NCBI GenBank assembly: GCA_025356055.1
Contig: JANXUU010000145.1
Coordinates: forward strand, 1 to 64,000
DNA: 64,000 nucleotides
DNA from: Sphingomonas sp.
GTDB lineage: Bacteria; Pseudomonadota; Alphaproteobacteria; Sphingomonadales; Sphingomonadaceae
Direction of reading: 5' to 3'
In this document: positions 1 through 11,200 of the stretch, piece after piece
Layout: every line of letters starts with the position of its first letter
Numbering within the stretch: position 1 is the stretch's first letter
Position numbers and translations under genes: made by a program
The notes under the pieces: model-generated
The model's input: only the letters and a program-made list of their open reading frames with translations
Database searches by the model: none
What the model was told of the DNA's origin: nothing

Positions 1-2
1 TC

Positions 3-401
3 ACCGACCTGCCGCTTGAGGCGATCGCCCGGCTCGGCGCGCTCGACGGTGCCGGCATCAACGAGGCCAAAATTGCGCTCGCCACCGCCACGACTGCGCT
101 CCTTCACGGCGAGGAAGCGGCGAGGACGGCCGAAGAGACCGCCCACCGTACATTCACTGAGGGTGGGTCGGACGAGAACCTCCCGAGCTTGGCTACCGGC
201 GGCGAGATCGGCATCGTCGCAGCGTTGGTCGGCCTCGGTTATGCCACGTCAAACGGTGAGGCGCGCCGTAAGATCGGCGAGGGCGCGGTGCGGCTCGACG
301 GTGGTGTGATCCGCGATCCGGCGCTCATGATTTCGGTCGGCGAAACACCAGTGAAGCTTAGCCTCGGCAAGAAGAAGCACGGGCTTCTCACCCGCTCCTG
401 A
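3..401 (+). CDS. tyrS: Tyrosyl-tRNA synthetase, C-terminal part (5' end outside window)
   Basis: Open frame 3 from window start; ...LPSLATGGEIGIVAALVGLGYATSNGEARRKIGEGAVRLDGGVIRDP resembles the TyrS C-terminal S4 domain. Confidence 0.85.
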   Translation, partial: TDLPLEAIARLGALDGAGINEAKIALATATTALLHGEEAARTAEETAHRTFTEGGSDENLPSLATGGEIGIVAALVGLGYATSNGEARRKIGEGAVRLDGGVIRDPALMISVGETPVKLSLGKKKHGLLTRS

Positions 402-2439
402 TCAGCGAAATTGCCTGGTCGCGCTCGAACAGATAGAGTGCAGTTCGTGCCGCCCGGCCGCGCTCGCTCGCCAGTCCGCCATCCCGGTCTAGGAGTAGGC
501 GGGCATCGGCGGTGGCGATGGGGACGAACTCGGTCACCATCTCGGGTGTCGCAATTCGGAACGCCTGCTCGCCTGATTGCTTTGTGCCAAGGATCTCACC
601 CGGTCCGCGCAGGCGCAGATCCTCCTCTGCGATCCGGAAGCCGTCATTGGTTTCGCGCATCAACGCGAGCCGCGCGCGCCCAGTCTCGCTCAACTGCTGC
701 CCGCGAATGAGCAGGCACATCGACGCTGCGGTCCCCCGCCCGACCCGCCCGCGCAATTGGTGCAGCTGCGCCAATCCGAACCGTTCGGCTCCCTCGATGA
801 CGATCAGCGTCGAGTTGGGAACATCGACTCCGACCTCGATCACCGTCGTCGCAATCAGCACCGCCAGCCGTCCCGCCGCGAACGCCGCCATGACGTCATC
901 TTTTTCCGCGCCTTTCATTCGCCCGTGGACCAGCCCGACCTTGTCAGCCCCGAAGCGCAGCGCAAGCACCTCGGCCCGTTGCTCCGCGGCGGCGCTGTCG
1001 CTCTTCTCGCTTTCTTCCACCAGCGGACACACCCAATAGGCCTGACCGCCCGACGCGATGTGACGGCCGAGCCCCTCGACGACCTCGCTCAGCTTCTCGT
1101 TGCTGATCACGCGCGTTTCAACCGGCGTCCGCCCGGGCGGCATCTCGTCGAGACGGCTGACATCCATCTCGCCGAACTGCGTGAGGGTCAGCGTGCGCGG
1201 GATCGGCGTGGCGGTCATCACGAGCAGGTGCGGCGGATGAGCGGCCTTCTCGGCCAGCAGCAACCGCTGCGACACGCCGAAGCGATGCTGTTCGTCGATT
1301 ACCACCAGACCGAGCTTCTTGTAGGTGACCTTTTCCTGGAAAATGGCATGTGTCCCGACGAGGATGTCGATCGACCCGTCGGCCAGTCCCATCAGGACAG
1401 CGTCTCTCGCGCGCCCCTTGTCGCGCCCGGTGAGGATGGCGACCCGCACCCCGATCACGTCGAGCTGGCGCTGGAGCGTCGCGACATGCTGGCGCGCGAG
1501 AATCTCGGTCGGGGCGAGGAACGCCGCCTGCGCGCCCGCCTCGACCGCTTCGAGCATTGCGAGCAGCGCGACGAGCGTCTTGCCCGAACCGACATCTCCT
1601 TGCAGCAGTCGAAGCATCGGCGCCGCCTGCGCCATATCGCCTCGTATCTCCTGTGTGACCCGCGCCTGCGCTCCGGTCAGTTGATAGGGAAGCTGGAGCG
1701 CCTTTGTCAGCCGCCCGTCACCGGCGAGCGGCACCCCCCGTCGGCGGCGGGCATGCCGGCGAATGAGCATCAGGGCGAGCTGATTGGCAAAAACTTCATC
1801 GTAGGCCAGACGTTTGCGGGCATCGCCTGCCAAGGGATCCGAATGTGCTTCGGCGAGCGAGGAGCGCCACGCTCGCCATCCCTCACGGGCAAGCAGCGAC
1901 GGCTCGATCCATTCCGACAGGTCGGGCGCGCGCTCGACCGCAATCAGCGCCAGTTCGCGCATCCGGCGGTTGGTCAGGCCTTGGGTCAGCGAATAAACGG
2001 CCTCGCTCAGTGGCGGTTCGGCGCCCGATTCCATCACTTCGGGATGAATGATCTGCCACTCGTCGCCATAGGCTTCGAGCTTACCCGACACGGTGCGCTT
2101 CTCCCCCTGCGGCAACTGCTTCTTTGCCCAACTGGGATTGTTGAAGAATGTCAGCGTGATGGTGTTGCCGTCGCAGTCGGCGGCGAAGATGCGTGCGGGG
2201 CCGCGTCCGGCGGACAAGCGGCTGTCGAATGGGGTCACATCTAGGATGATAGTCCGCCCAAGCATCTCCCTCGTCGCGACTGACGCTCGGATTCGCTCGA
2301 TCGTGCCGGTGGGCAGGTGGTAGGCGAGATCGATCGCGCGCGTCAGGCCCAGTTGAGCGAGTGTCTTGGCGACCCCGGGGCCGATCCCTTTCAGGGCTTC
2401 GACCTCGGCGAACAAGGGGTTCAGAATTTCGGGCCGCAT
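388..2439 (-). CDS. recG: ATP-dependent DNA helicase RecG
   Basis: 683 aa; GDVGSGKT, DEQHRFGV, TATPIPRT, QLRGRVGRG motifs. Confidence 0.97.
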   Translation of the reverse strand: MRPEILNPLFAEVEALKGIGPGVAKTLAQLGLTRAIDLAYHLPTGTIERIRASVATREMLGRTIILDVTPFDSRLSAGRGPARIFAADCDGNTITLTFFNNPSWAKKQLPQGEKRTVSGKLEAYGDEWQIIHPEVMESGAEPPLSEAVYSLTQGLTNRRMRELALIAVERAPDLSEWIEPSLLAREGWRAWRSSLAEAHSDPLAGDARKRLAYDEVFANQLALMLIRRHARRRRGVPLAGDGRLTKALQLPYQLTGAQARVTQEIRGDMAQAAPMLRLLQGDVGSGKTLVALLAMLEAVEAGAQAAFLAPTEILARQHVATLQRQLDVIGVRVAILTGRDKGRARDAVLMGLADGSIDILVGTHAIFQEKVTYKKLGLVVIDEQHRFGVSQRLLLAEKAAHPPHLLVMTATPIPRTLTLTQFGEMDVSRLDEMPPGRTPVETRVISNEKLSEVVEGLGRHIASGGQAYWVCPLVEESEKSDSAAAEQRAEVLALRFGADKVGLVHGRMKGAEKDDVMAAFAAGRLAVLIATTVIEVGVDVPNSTLIVIEGAERFGLAQLHQLRGRVGRGTAASMCLLIRGQQLSETGRARLALMRETNDGFRIAEEDLRLRGPGEILGTKQSGEQAFRIATPEMVTEFVPIATADARLLLDRDGGLASERGRAARTALYLFERDQAISLIRSG

Positions 2440-2535
2440 ATCCCTCTCTAGCGTGTCGCCGCGCGAGCGACTACATGAGACAGATCACCTGCGGCGTTCT
2501 TCGCCAGCGGGTTTTCGGCACGTTGGAGCGAAGCG

Positions 2536-2796
2536 ATGGACGAAGAACTGCGTGCGCTCAAATATCGTGCTTGGCATCGCGGCACGCGCGAAGCGGACAT
2601 GATGATCGGTGGGTTTTTCGATGCTCGTCACCAAGGGTGGAGTGCGAACGAACGGGCTTGGTTTGCTGACCTGCTCAACGAAACCGATGTCGACATCATG
2701 GCTTGGGCGATCGGCACCCTGCCCGCCCCGGCGCGCTACCGGGGGACACTGCTGAGCGCGCTTCGGCAACTCGATTTCATCAGGATTGCCAAGTGA
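2536..2796 (+). CDS. sdhE: FAD assembly factor SdhE / succinate dehydrogenase assembly factor 2
   Basis: 86 aa with the LKYRAWHRGTREADMMIGGF family signature; stop overlaps mfd GTG start. Confidence 0.9.
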   Translation: MDEELRALKYRAWHRGTREADMMIGGFFDARHQGWSANERAWFADLLNETDVDIMAWAIGTLPAPARYRGTLLSALRQLDFIRIAK

Positions 2797-5700
2797 ACGA
2801 CGCGCATTCGCGAATTTTGAAGGCGGGCGAGCCGCTGACGCTGGCGGCAGTACCGACGGGGTTCCTCCCGTGGCTTGCCGCCGATCTTGCGCGCGCGGTT
2901 GATGGCGCGGGTAAGGGCGGGCGCGCAGTGATCCTCGCTGCCGACGAAGCGGCGATGCGTGCGCTGGCCGAGACGGTGCCGGTGTTCGCGCCTGAGATCG
3001 AGGTGCTGACGCTTCCGGCGTGGGACTGCCTGCCTTACGACCGGGTGTCGCCGGCGCTGCGGGTCATGGCCGAGCGGCTGGCGACACTCCAATTGCTGCA
3101 GGTTGCAAAGAACGGTCCACAACTGCTCGTGACGACGGCGAACGCGGCGGCGCAGCGGATGCTGACTCCGTTCCGTATCCGCCAGCTTACTCGACGTCTG
3201 GCCGAAGGCGAGCGGATCGACCGCGACGCGCTGGTCAAGCTGCTGTCCGGCAACGGCTACCAGCGCACCGATGCGGTCCATGACGCGGGTGATTTCGCGG
3301 TTCGGGGGTCGCTGATCGACCTGTTCCCTGCCGGCGAGAGCGCCGCGATCCGGCTCGATTTCTTCGGCGACGAGATTGAAACGATGCGTCGATTCGATCC
3401 CGCCGACCAGCGTACGACGGGACCAGCGGAGACCTTCACGCTGATGCCCGCGTCGGAAGCGCTGCTCGAGGAGGACAGCATAAAGCGCTTTCGTGCCGGC
3501 TATCGCGAGCGGTTCGGCGCCAATGCGACCGGGGATCCGCTCTACCAAGCGGTCAGTGAGGGTCGTCGGCTGGCGGGGATGGAGCATTGGCTGCCATTGT
3601 TCGAGGAGAAGCTTGGCACGCTGTTCGACCATCTTGGCGAAGTTGACGTCATCCTGCGTGATCCGGGCGCCGACGGCTCGCATGAGCAGCGCAGCGAGGC
3701 GATCCAAGACTATTTCGCCAATCGCGAGGGGGCGATGGTCAGCGAGCCGGGAAGTTATCGCCCGCTGCCCCCGTCAGCGCTCTACCTTTCTGAAAAGGAA
3801 TGGCGCGGCGCGATCGAGGAGCGCCCCGTGCATCGCGTGTCGATCTTTCCCGAGCCCGCGAGCAAGACCGTCATCGACTTCGCTGTCGAGGGCGCGCGGG
3901 ACTTTGCGCCTGAGCGAGCGCAGAACGTTAATGTCTACGAAGCCGTAGTCGAACACGCAGTCAAGCTACGAAAGTCAAAGCACAAGTTAGTACTCGCCAG
4001 CTATTCTCGCGGCGCTCGCGAACGCTTGGCGGTGCTGCTAGCCGACCATGGTCTCGAACGATTAAAGCAGGTCGAGACGTGGCAGGAAGCACTTGGCTCG
4101 CAAGCCGAGGCCGCGCTCCTCGTCCTGCCGCTCGATCATGGTTTCACCACGCCCGAAATAGCGGTGTTGACTGAGCAGGACATGCTCGGCGATCGGCTGG
4201 TACGCCGCAAAAAGAGACGCAAAAGTGCCGACGCTTTCCTGTCCGAGCTCGCCAACTTGTCTCCCGGGGATTTGGTTGTCCACGCCGACCATGGCGTCGC
4301 GCGGTACGAAGGGCTCACATCGATCATGGTCGGCAACGCGCCGCACGATTGCGTCGCGCTGAGCTATGCCGGCGGCGACAAGCTTTACGTGCCTGTCGAG
4401 AATATCGACGTACTGACTCGCTACGGCAGCTCGGAAGCGGAAAAGGCCCCGCTCGATCGGCTCGGCGGTGAAGCGTGGCAGCGGCGCAAGAGCCGCATGA
4501 AGGATCGCATCCGCGAGATCGCTGGCGACTTGATCAGGACCGCTGCGGTACGCGCCACTCGGCCGGGCGTGCTGATCGAGGTAGACGACGGCTATTCCTC
4601 GTTCGTCGATCGCTTCCCGTTTGAGGAAACCGAAGATCAAGATCGAGCAATCGAGGAAGTGCTGGGTGACCTCGCCAAAGGCAATCCGATGGACCGCCTC
4701 ATTTGCGGTGATGTCGGCTTCGGCAAGACCGAGGTGGCAATGCGCGCCGCGTTCGTCGCCGCGATGGCAGGGTATCAGGTCGCCCTGATCGGCCCGACGA
4801 CGCTTCTCGCCCGACAGCACTTCAACAATTTTGTCGAGCGGATGAAGGGGTTCCCGATCGAGGTCGGGCGATTGTCGCGGCTGGTTGGCGCTGCCGAGGC
4901 GAAGAAGACGAAAGAAGGGCTTGAGAAGGGCACGGTCGACATTGTCATCGGAACCCATGCGCTCCTGTCGAAGAGCATCAAGTTCAAGAAGTTGGGACTC
5001 GTCATTGTCGACGAAGAACAGCATTTCGGAGTGACCCACAAGGAGCGCCTCAAGGGACTTCGTGCCGACGTCCATGTGCTGACTCTGACCGCCACTCCAA
5101 TCCCGCGCACGCTGCAGATGGCGATGTCTGGCCTGCGCGAGCTGTCGGTTATCCAGACGCCGCCGGTCGACCGCTTGGCGGTGCGGACCTATGTTACCCC
5201 GCGCGATCCGGTGGTCATCCGCGAGGCACTGCTGCGCGAGCATCATCGCGGCGGACAGAGCTTCTATGTCGTCCCGCGCATTGCCGATCTAGCCGACATC
5301 GAAGAGTGGTTGCGCGAGGAAGTTCCGGAAGTGCGTGCAATTACCGCGCATGGCCAGATGACCCCGAGCGCAGTCGAGGAGCGAATGAGCGAATTCTACG
5401 ATCGCAATTATGACGTGCTGTTGTCGACAACAATCGTCGAGAGCGGGCTCGATATTCCGTCGGCTAACACGCTCATCATCCATCGTGCCGACCGTTTCGG
5501 ACTGGCGCAGCTCTATCAGCTGCGTGGGCGCGTCGGGCGATCGAAAACGCGAGCTTATGCCTATCTGACCACGACACCTGATCGCTCGATCACCGAGGGT
5601 GCAGCCAAGCGGCTGCAAATACTAGCCAATCTCGACAGTCTTGGTGCAGGGTTCCAGCTTGCAAGTCACGATCTCGATATTCGCGGGGCGGGCAATCTAC

Positions 5701-6299
5701 TCGGCGACGAGCAATCAGGACATATAAAGGAAGTCGGGTTCGAACTCTATCAATCGATGCTCGAGGAAGCGATTCTCGAAATGAAGTCCGGCGGAGGAAA
5801 GCGCACGGAAGAATATGCCCCGCAAATCAGTGTCGAAGCGCCGATCCTGATCCCCGAATCCTATGTCCTCGACCTCGACTTGCGGATGGGCCTCTATCGT
5901 CGCCTTGCCGAGCTAGACGACCGGCAGGAGGTCGAGGCGTTCGCCGCCGAACTGATCGACCGCTTCGGTCCGATACCGCAGGAAACCGCCAATCTCCTGA
6001 AGATCGTCGAGACCAAGATCAATTGTCGCAAGGCGAAGATCCTCAAACTCGATGTCGGTGCCAAAGGCGCCGTAGTAACATTTGTGCCCGAGGGCTTCCC
6101 TGATCTCGCCGGCCTGTTCGCCTACATCGAACGGCTGAAGGGCGCGGCGAGGCTTAGGCCAGACAGCAAGCTGGTTGTCTCGCGCGACTGGCCGAGCGTT
6201 GATTCGCGACTGAGCGGTGCGGTACAGCTGTCACGTGGGCTGGCGCGGGTACTGGCGGCGGGCCATGCAGGGGTGAAGAAAATACTTGAGCCGGTTTGA
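2793..6299 (+). CDS. mfd: Transcription-repair coupling factor Mfd
   Basis: UvrB-like N-terminus, RNAP-interaction region, helicase motifs (GDVGFGKTE, DEEQHFGV, TATPIPRT), TRCF C-terminus; GTG start at 2793. Confidence 0.97.
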   Translation: MNDAHSRILKAGEPLTLAAVPTGFLPWLAADLARAVDGAGKGGRAVILAADEAAMRALAETVPVFAPEIEVLTLPAWDCLPYDRVSPALRVMAERLATLQLLQVAKNGPQLLVTTANAAAQRMLTPFRIRQLTRRLAEGERIDRDALVKLLSGNGYQRTDAVHDAGDFAVRGSLIDLFPAGESAAIRLDFFGDEIETMRRFDPADQRTTGPAETFTLMPASEALLEEDSIKRFRAGYRERFGANATGDPLYQAVSEGRRLAGMEHWLPLFEEKLGTLFDHLGEVDVILRDPGADGSHEQRSEAIQDYFANREGAMVSEPGSYRPLPPSALYLSEKEWRGAIEERPVHRVSIFPEPASKTVIDFAVEGARDFAPERAQNVNVYEAVVEHAVKLRKSKHKLVLASYSRGARERLAVLLADHGLERLKQVETWQEALGSQAEAALLVLPLDHGFTTPEIAVLTEQDMLGDRLVRRKKRRKSADAFLSELANLSPGDLVVHADHGVARYEGLTSIMVGNAPHDCVALSYAGGDKLYVPVENIDVLTRYGSSEAEKAPLDRLGGEAWQRRKSRMKDRIREIAGDLIRTAAVRATRPGVLIEVDDGYSSFVDRFPFEETEDQDRAIEEVLGDLAKGNPMDRLICGDVGFGKTEVAMRAAFVAAMAGYQVALIGPTTLLARQHFNNFVERMKGFPIEVGRLSRLVGAAEAKKTKEGLEKGTVDIVIGTHALLSKSIKFKKLGLVIVDEEQHFGVTHKERLKGLRADVHVLTLTATPIPRTLQMAMSGLRELSVIQTPPVDRLAVRTYVTPRDPVVIREALLREHHRGGQSFYVVPRIADLADIEEWLREEVPEVRAITAHGQMTPSAVEERMSEFYDRNYDVLLSTTIVESGLDIPSANTLIIHRADRFGLAQLYQLRGRVGRSKTRAYAYLTTTPDRSITEGAAKRLQILANLDSLGAGFQLASHDLDIRGAGNLLGDEQSGHIKEVGFELYQSMLEEAILEMKSGGGKRTEEYAPQISVEAPILIPESYVLDLDLRMGLYRRLAELDDRQEVEAFAAELIDRFGPIPQETANLLKIVETKINCRKAKILKLDVGAKGAVVTFVPEGFPDLAGLFAYIERLKGAARLRPDSKLVVSRDWPSVDSRLSGAVQLSRGLARVLAAGHAGVKKILEPV

Positions 6300-6306
6300 G
6301 GCCTGG

Positions 6307-7137
6307 TCAGGCGGCAACCGCGAGGGTGGCCGCGACGAACCGCTCAAGCTCCGCCTCGTCAAGCGCCCCCGCACTAAGAAACCCTTGGTAGAGATCGCAG
6401 CCCCAGCCTGCGACTAGCCCCAGTTGTGCGGTCGACTCAACGCCTTCGACGATGACCTTCAAACTAAGTTCGTGCGCGAGCCCGATCATCGCACGCACGA
6501 CGATACGGTCACGCGAGCCGCCAACCAGATTAGCGATCATCGCCCGGTCGATCTTGAGCGAATCGAGCGGGAGCGAGGCGAGATAAGCGAGGTTCGAATA
6601 ACCAGTTCCGAAATCATCGATCGCGATCTGGATGCCGGCGTCGCGCAAGGTCGATAGGTGGACTGAAGCAAGATGCTGGTCAGCGATAAGGCTCGATTCG
6701 GTAATTTCGACGGTTAGCCGGTGCGGGCTCAGCCCAGCTTCATGAAGCTCTTCGAGTAGCCAATCGACATAACCATCGCGCATCAAGTCGGCGGCGATCA
6801 CATTGACGGACAAGCGAAGTTGCCCGAGCAGTCCGCTCCATTGACCGGCGATACGAAGCGCTTTTCGCTGGACGACACGCGACAACCGCTCGGCAAGCCC
6901 GTGGCGCTGGGCGCGGACGAACAAGGCCTCGGTGTCGCGTTCGCCGGTCCAGCGGGCAAGCGCTTCGACCGCGCACACCCGACCCGAAATTGGCTCGATC
7001 TGCGGTTGGAATAGCACGGTCAGTTCATCCTTCGCGATCGCTCGTTCGAGCTCGACGTCACGGGTTGGCGCGGCGCGCGGGGTCAGGTGAATGTCGGAGG
7101 CGCGATTGCCCTCTCCGGAGAAACGCTGGGATACCAT
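6307..7137 (-). CDS. Stand-alone EAL-domain (putative c-di-GMP phosphodiesterase)
   Basis: EALARW, NVIAADL, DDFGTGYS, EGVE motifs; no GGDEF domain in frame. Start chosen at MVSQRF. Confidence 0.88.
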   Translation of the reverse strand: MVSQRFSGEGNRASDIHLTPRAAPTRDVELERAIAKDELTVLFQPQIEPISGRVCAVEALARWTGERDTEALFVRAQRHGLAERLSRVVQRKALRIAGQWSGLLGQLRLSVNVIAADLMRDGYVDWLLEELHEAGLSPHRLTVEITESSLIADQHLASVHLSTLRDAGIQIAIDDFGTGYSNLAYLASLPLDSLKIDRAMIANLVGGSRDRIVVRAMIGLAHELSLKVIVEGVESTAQLGLVAGWGCDLYQGFLSAGALDEAELERFVAATLAVAA

Positions 7138-7215
7138 GACGAGGCGATGTGCCCCACGCGGGCACAGCGGAAGGGGCAAGAGCGCGCCGACCCATCGCGG
7201 GACAGTGGCGCGCGC

Positions 7216-8049
7216 GTGCAAATCGCCTATGCTGGTCCCGTGAATCGCGAAGCCCTCCGCCAGCCACGCGCAAAGCGAGAACTTGATGGGATCGGGCTGC
7301 TCGCCTCGATCACGCAAGTTGCGCGCGCCGCCGAGACGATGTTGCGCAAGCGATATCGCTGGGCCGGGGAAGAGAATGCTACGACGTTGGTCGCGCTTGG
7401 CGGAGACGGCTTCATGCTGCAAACTCTCCACGCCATGCTTGAGGTGGGCGAGCCACGGCCTGTGTTCGGGATGAATCGCGGGACCGTCGGTTTTCTGATG
7501 AACGATTGGCGACTAGACCGGCTCGGAGAGCGGATCGCACTCGCGAAAGCGATTAACGTTACCCCGCTTACGATGATGTCGACCGATGTTGCCGGTAAGA
7601 CGGTCAAGCGCGCCGCGATCAACGAAGTGTCGCTGCTACGCGAGACGCGTCAGACGGCGAAGATCGAAGTCAGCGTCAACGGCCGGGTGGTGATGCCCGA
7701 ATTGGTATGCGACGGGGTGCTTGTCGCGACACCCGCGGGATCGACGGCGTACAATTTGTCGGCGCATGGCCCGATTCTGCCCCTCGCCGCGCGCCTGCTC
7801 ACGCTGACCCCAATCAGCCCGTTTCGTCCGCGGCGGTGGCAGGGGGCAATTTTGCAAGACGATGTGACCGTCCGATTTCGCGTACTCGACCCGGTCAACC
7901 GTCCGGTATCGGCGGTCGCCGACCAATATGAGGTTCGCGACGTCGTCACTGTCGATGTTTCGCTCTCGAAGGGGCCGACGCTGACGCTATTGTTCGACCC
8001 CGAGCATGCGCTCGACGAACGAATTGCACTTGAGCAATTCGCGCACTGA
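7216..8049 (+). CDS. nadK: NAD kinase
   Basis: VALGGDGFMLQTLH and NRGTVGFLMND motifs; probable GTG start at 7216. Confidence 0.9.
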   Translation: MQIAYAGPVNREALRQPRAKRELDGIGLLASITQVARAAETMLRKRYRWAGEENATTLVALGGDGFMLQTLHAMLEVGEPRPVFGMNRGTVGFLMNDWRLDRLGERIALAKAINVTPLTMMSTDVAGKTVKRAAINEVSLLRETRQTAKIEVSVNGRVVMPELVCDGVLVATPAGSTAYNLSAHGPILPLAARLLTLTPISPFRPRRWQGAILQDDVTVRFRVLDPVNRPVSAVADQYEVRDVVTVDVSLSKGPTLTLLFDPEHALDERIALEQFAH

Positions 8050-8119
8050 AAGCGGGGCACAGGGGTTGCGTTCGAGAGTCGTGACGCTAAAGGAAACCTC
8101 GCTTCGTCCAACGAGGTGT

Positions 8120-8194
8120 TCCCCGGTAGCTCAGCGGTAGAGCGTTCGACTGTTAATCGAATGGTCGCCTGTTCGAATCAGGCCCGGGGAGCCA
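8120..8194 (+). tRNA. tRNA-Asn (GTT), CCA encoded
   Basis: TCCCCGG/CCGGGGA acceptor stem, D-arm GCTCAGCGGTAGAGC, anticodon loop ctGTTaa, T-arm GCCTGTTCGAATCAGGC, then GCCA. Confidence 0.96.
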
Positions 8195-8214
8195 TCTTCC
8201 ACCCTGCGCTGGGA

Positions 8215-11200
8215 TCAAACCGTCGCCATGAGCGTGGCATCGCCTCCCGCAGCCGTGGTGTCGATGCACGTGACCCGTTCGATGGCGAACCGTGTGACAT
8301 ATGCGGCCCGCCCGCCTTTGGCCCAGTCCCCGACAGTCCCTCGCCGCCGAATGGTTGGCTTTCGACCACGGCGCCGATCTGATTGCGATTGACGTACAGA
8401 TTGCCGACGCGAGCGTTGGCCTCGACGAAGGCGCGAGTGGTGTCGATCCGGCTCTGCAGCCCAAGCGTCAACCCGAAGCCAGTCGCATTGATCGCATCAA
8501 GGACGCAGCCAAGCTCTCCCGACTTCCATCGAACGACGTGGAGAATCGGGCCAAAATGCTCGCGGTCGAGGTCAGCGAGACTAGCAATTTCGTACATTGA
8601 AGGGGCGACGAAATGGCCAGGAAGGTCGGGCAGGTCGAACTTGGCGAGGAGCTTGGCCTTGCCATCGAGTTCGGCGGCGTGAATGTCGAGCGCGTCTTTA
8701 GCGTCCTTGTCAATTACCGGACCAACGTCGGTAGCCAAGCTGCGCGGATCGCCGACGGTGAGAGAATGCATCGCGCCCGCGATCATCGCCAACATCGTGT
8801 CTGCAATATCGTCCTGGATAAACAGCACACGCAGGGCCGAGCAGCGCTGGCCAGCGCTTTGGAACGACGACGCGATGACGTCACGCGTCACCTGCTCGGG
8901 AAGCGCGCTGCTATCGACGATCATGACATTCTGACCACCGGTTTCCGCGATCAGCGGGATGATAGCGCCGGGACGGTCGGCAAGCCCACGGTTGATCTTA
9001 CGCGCGGTATCAGTGGAACCGGTGAAGGCGACCCCGGCGATGAGCAAATGGCTGGTAAGGGTGGCACCGACCTTGCCGTCCCCGGGCACGAGCTGGACGA
9101 TGTCACGAGGAATGCCGGCCTCGTGCATCAGCTCGATTGCTAGAGCGCCGATCAGGGGAGTTTGCTCGGCAGGCTTGGCAAGCGCCGCATTGCCTGCGGC
9201 AAGCGCGGCGGCAACCGGGCCAATGAAAATCGCAAGCGGGAAATTCCATGGAGAAATGCAGGCAAACACGCAGCGCCCGTGGAGGCTGAGTTCGTTGAGC
9301 TCCCCGGTTGGTCCAGGGAGCGTGATCGCCGTAGCGAATTTGCAGCGCGCTTCGGCGGCGTAGAAGCGGAGAAAGTCGACGGCTTCTCGCACTTCGAGGA
9401 CTGCGTCGGGAAGGGTTTTGCCCGCCTCACGAATGCAGAGCGAGTAAAACTCTTCGCGGTGCGCCTCGAACAGGTCGGCCGCGCGGTCGAGCAGCCGGGC
9501 TCGAGCCGAGCCGCCAAGCGCATCCCAACCGCGTTGCGCGACCGATGCGACGCGGGCGGCGGCATCGACCGACGCGGTGGTGGCATCGCGAACTTCGCCA
9601 ACAATGTCATAAGGATCAAACGGGGCGACTACCGAGCGCGTCGCCGTCCCCGTCCCCGTCCCTGTCGTCGGGCCAGCGGTCCACTTTCGCTGCTCGAGCG
9701 TCGCCAAACGCGTCCCGAGCGAATCACGTACTAGCGGGTCGCTTAGGTCGCAACCGGCGCTATTGCGGCGTTTTGCGCCGAAGATTGCGTTGGGCAAGGG
9801 GATCGCCGGGTTGCGGCGAGGTGAATTCGCGGACAGTTCGGCCACCGGATCGCGCACCAGTGCGTCGAGCGAAACGTCCTCGTCAGCGATTCGATTGACG
9901 AAGCTCGAATTGGCGCCGTTCTCGAGCAGCCGTCGGACTAGATAGGCAAGCAGTTCCTTGTGACTTCCAATTGGTGCGTAAATTCGCACGGGTGTCTGCT
10001 GTTCGCCGCGCTCGCGTTCGAGCTTTACGAGTTCTTCGTACAGACCCTCGCCCATCCCGTGGAGCCGTTGGAACTCGATCGGCTTTCTGCCGGCGAGCGC
10101 CTTGACCGCACCAATCGTGTTGGCGTTGTGCGTGGCAAAGGCGGAGTAGATGACATCGTCGGCCGCAAGCATCGCCTTGGCGCAGGCGAGATAGGAGACG
10201 TCGGTCGCTACCTTGCGCGTGAACACCGGATAATCGTCGAGCCCGGCGACCTGCGCCGCCTTGATCTCGCTGTCCCAATAGGCGCCTTTGACGAGGCGGA
10301 CCATGAAGCGACGACGGTGCTTGCGGGCAAGCGCGGCGACCCAGTCGACCAGCGGAACGGCGCGCTTGCTGTAAGCCTGGACAGCAAGCCCGAACCCGCC
10401 CCAGCCATCAGCGAAAAGGGTCTCATCGGCGGCGAGCGTTTCGATCAGGTCGAGCGACAATTCGAGCCGGTCGGCTTCCTCAGCATCGATCGTAAGATGC
10501 ACGCCGGCGGCGCTGGCGTTGGCGGCGAGTTCGCGAAGAACCGGGAGGATGGCGGCCTTGGCTTCCTCGGCATGCGTATATTCATAGCGCGGGTGGAGCG
10601 CGGACAACTTGACCGAGATTCCCGGCGCGGTGCGAAAGTCGCCGCTCGAGCTTGCTGCGATGCGATCGAGTGCGCCGCGATAGGCATCGGCATAACGCGC
10701 GGCATCGAGATGCGTCTTTGCCGCCTCACCGAGCATGTCGAAGCTATGGCTGAGCCCCTTGGCTTGCTCCGGCTTGGCCCGCGCAAGCGCCTCGTCGATC
10801 GTCCGCCCGAACACGAATTGCCTGCCGAGTATCTTCATCCCCTGCCCGACGGCGGTGCGGATGACCGGTTCGCCGAGCCGGCCAACGGCGCGCCCAAGGC
10901 TCGCACGCCAACCCACGGTGCGGTTGTTCGCTCCGTCGAGCACCTTGCCCGTCAGCAGCAGGGAAATCGTCGCAGCATTGACGAATGTCGAGCGCGACCC
11001 GCCGAGCTTCTCCGCCCAGTCGGGACCCGATAATTTATCATGGATCAGATCATCAGCGGTTTCGGCGTCAGGAATTCGCAATAGCGCCTCGGCGAGGCAC
11101 ATCAACGCCACCCCCTCATCGCTGCCCAGATCATAGGTGTGCATGAAGGCGTCGAGCCCCGCGGGCTTGTGCGCGCGCACTCGTTCAACCAGCGTCAACG

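Noticed and set aside
577-2244. 555-aa ORF antisense to recG
   Set aside because: Mirror-frame artefact of high GC; no recognisable domain, recG fully conserved.
4062-5246. 394-aa ORF antisense to mfd
   Set aside because: Shadow ORF of a clear, conserved gene.
8178-8300. Extended C-terminal tail of the putA ORF as a real novel domain
   Set aside because: Overlaps tRNA-Asn and the conserved PutA tail is present in the alternative frame, so the extension is best explained by a frameshift.
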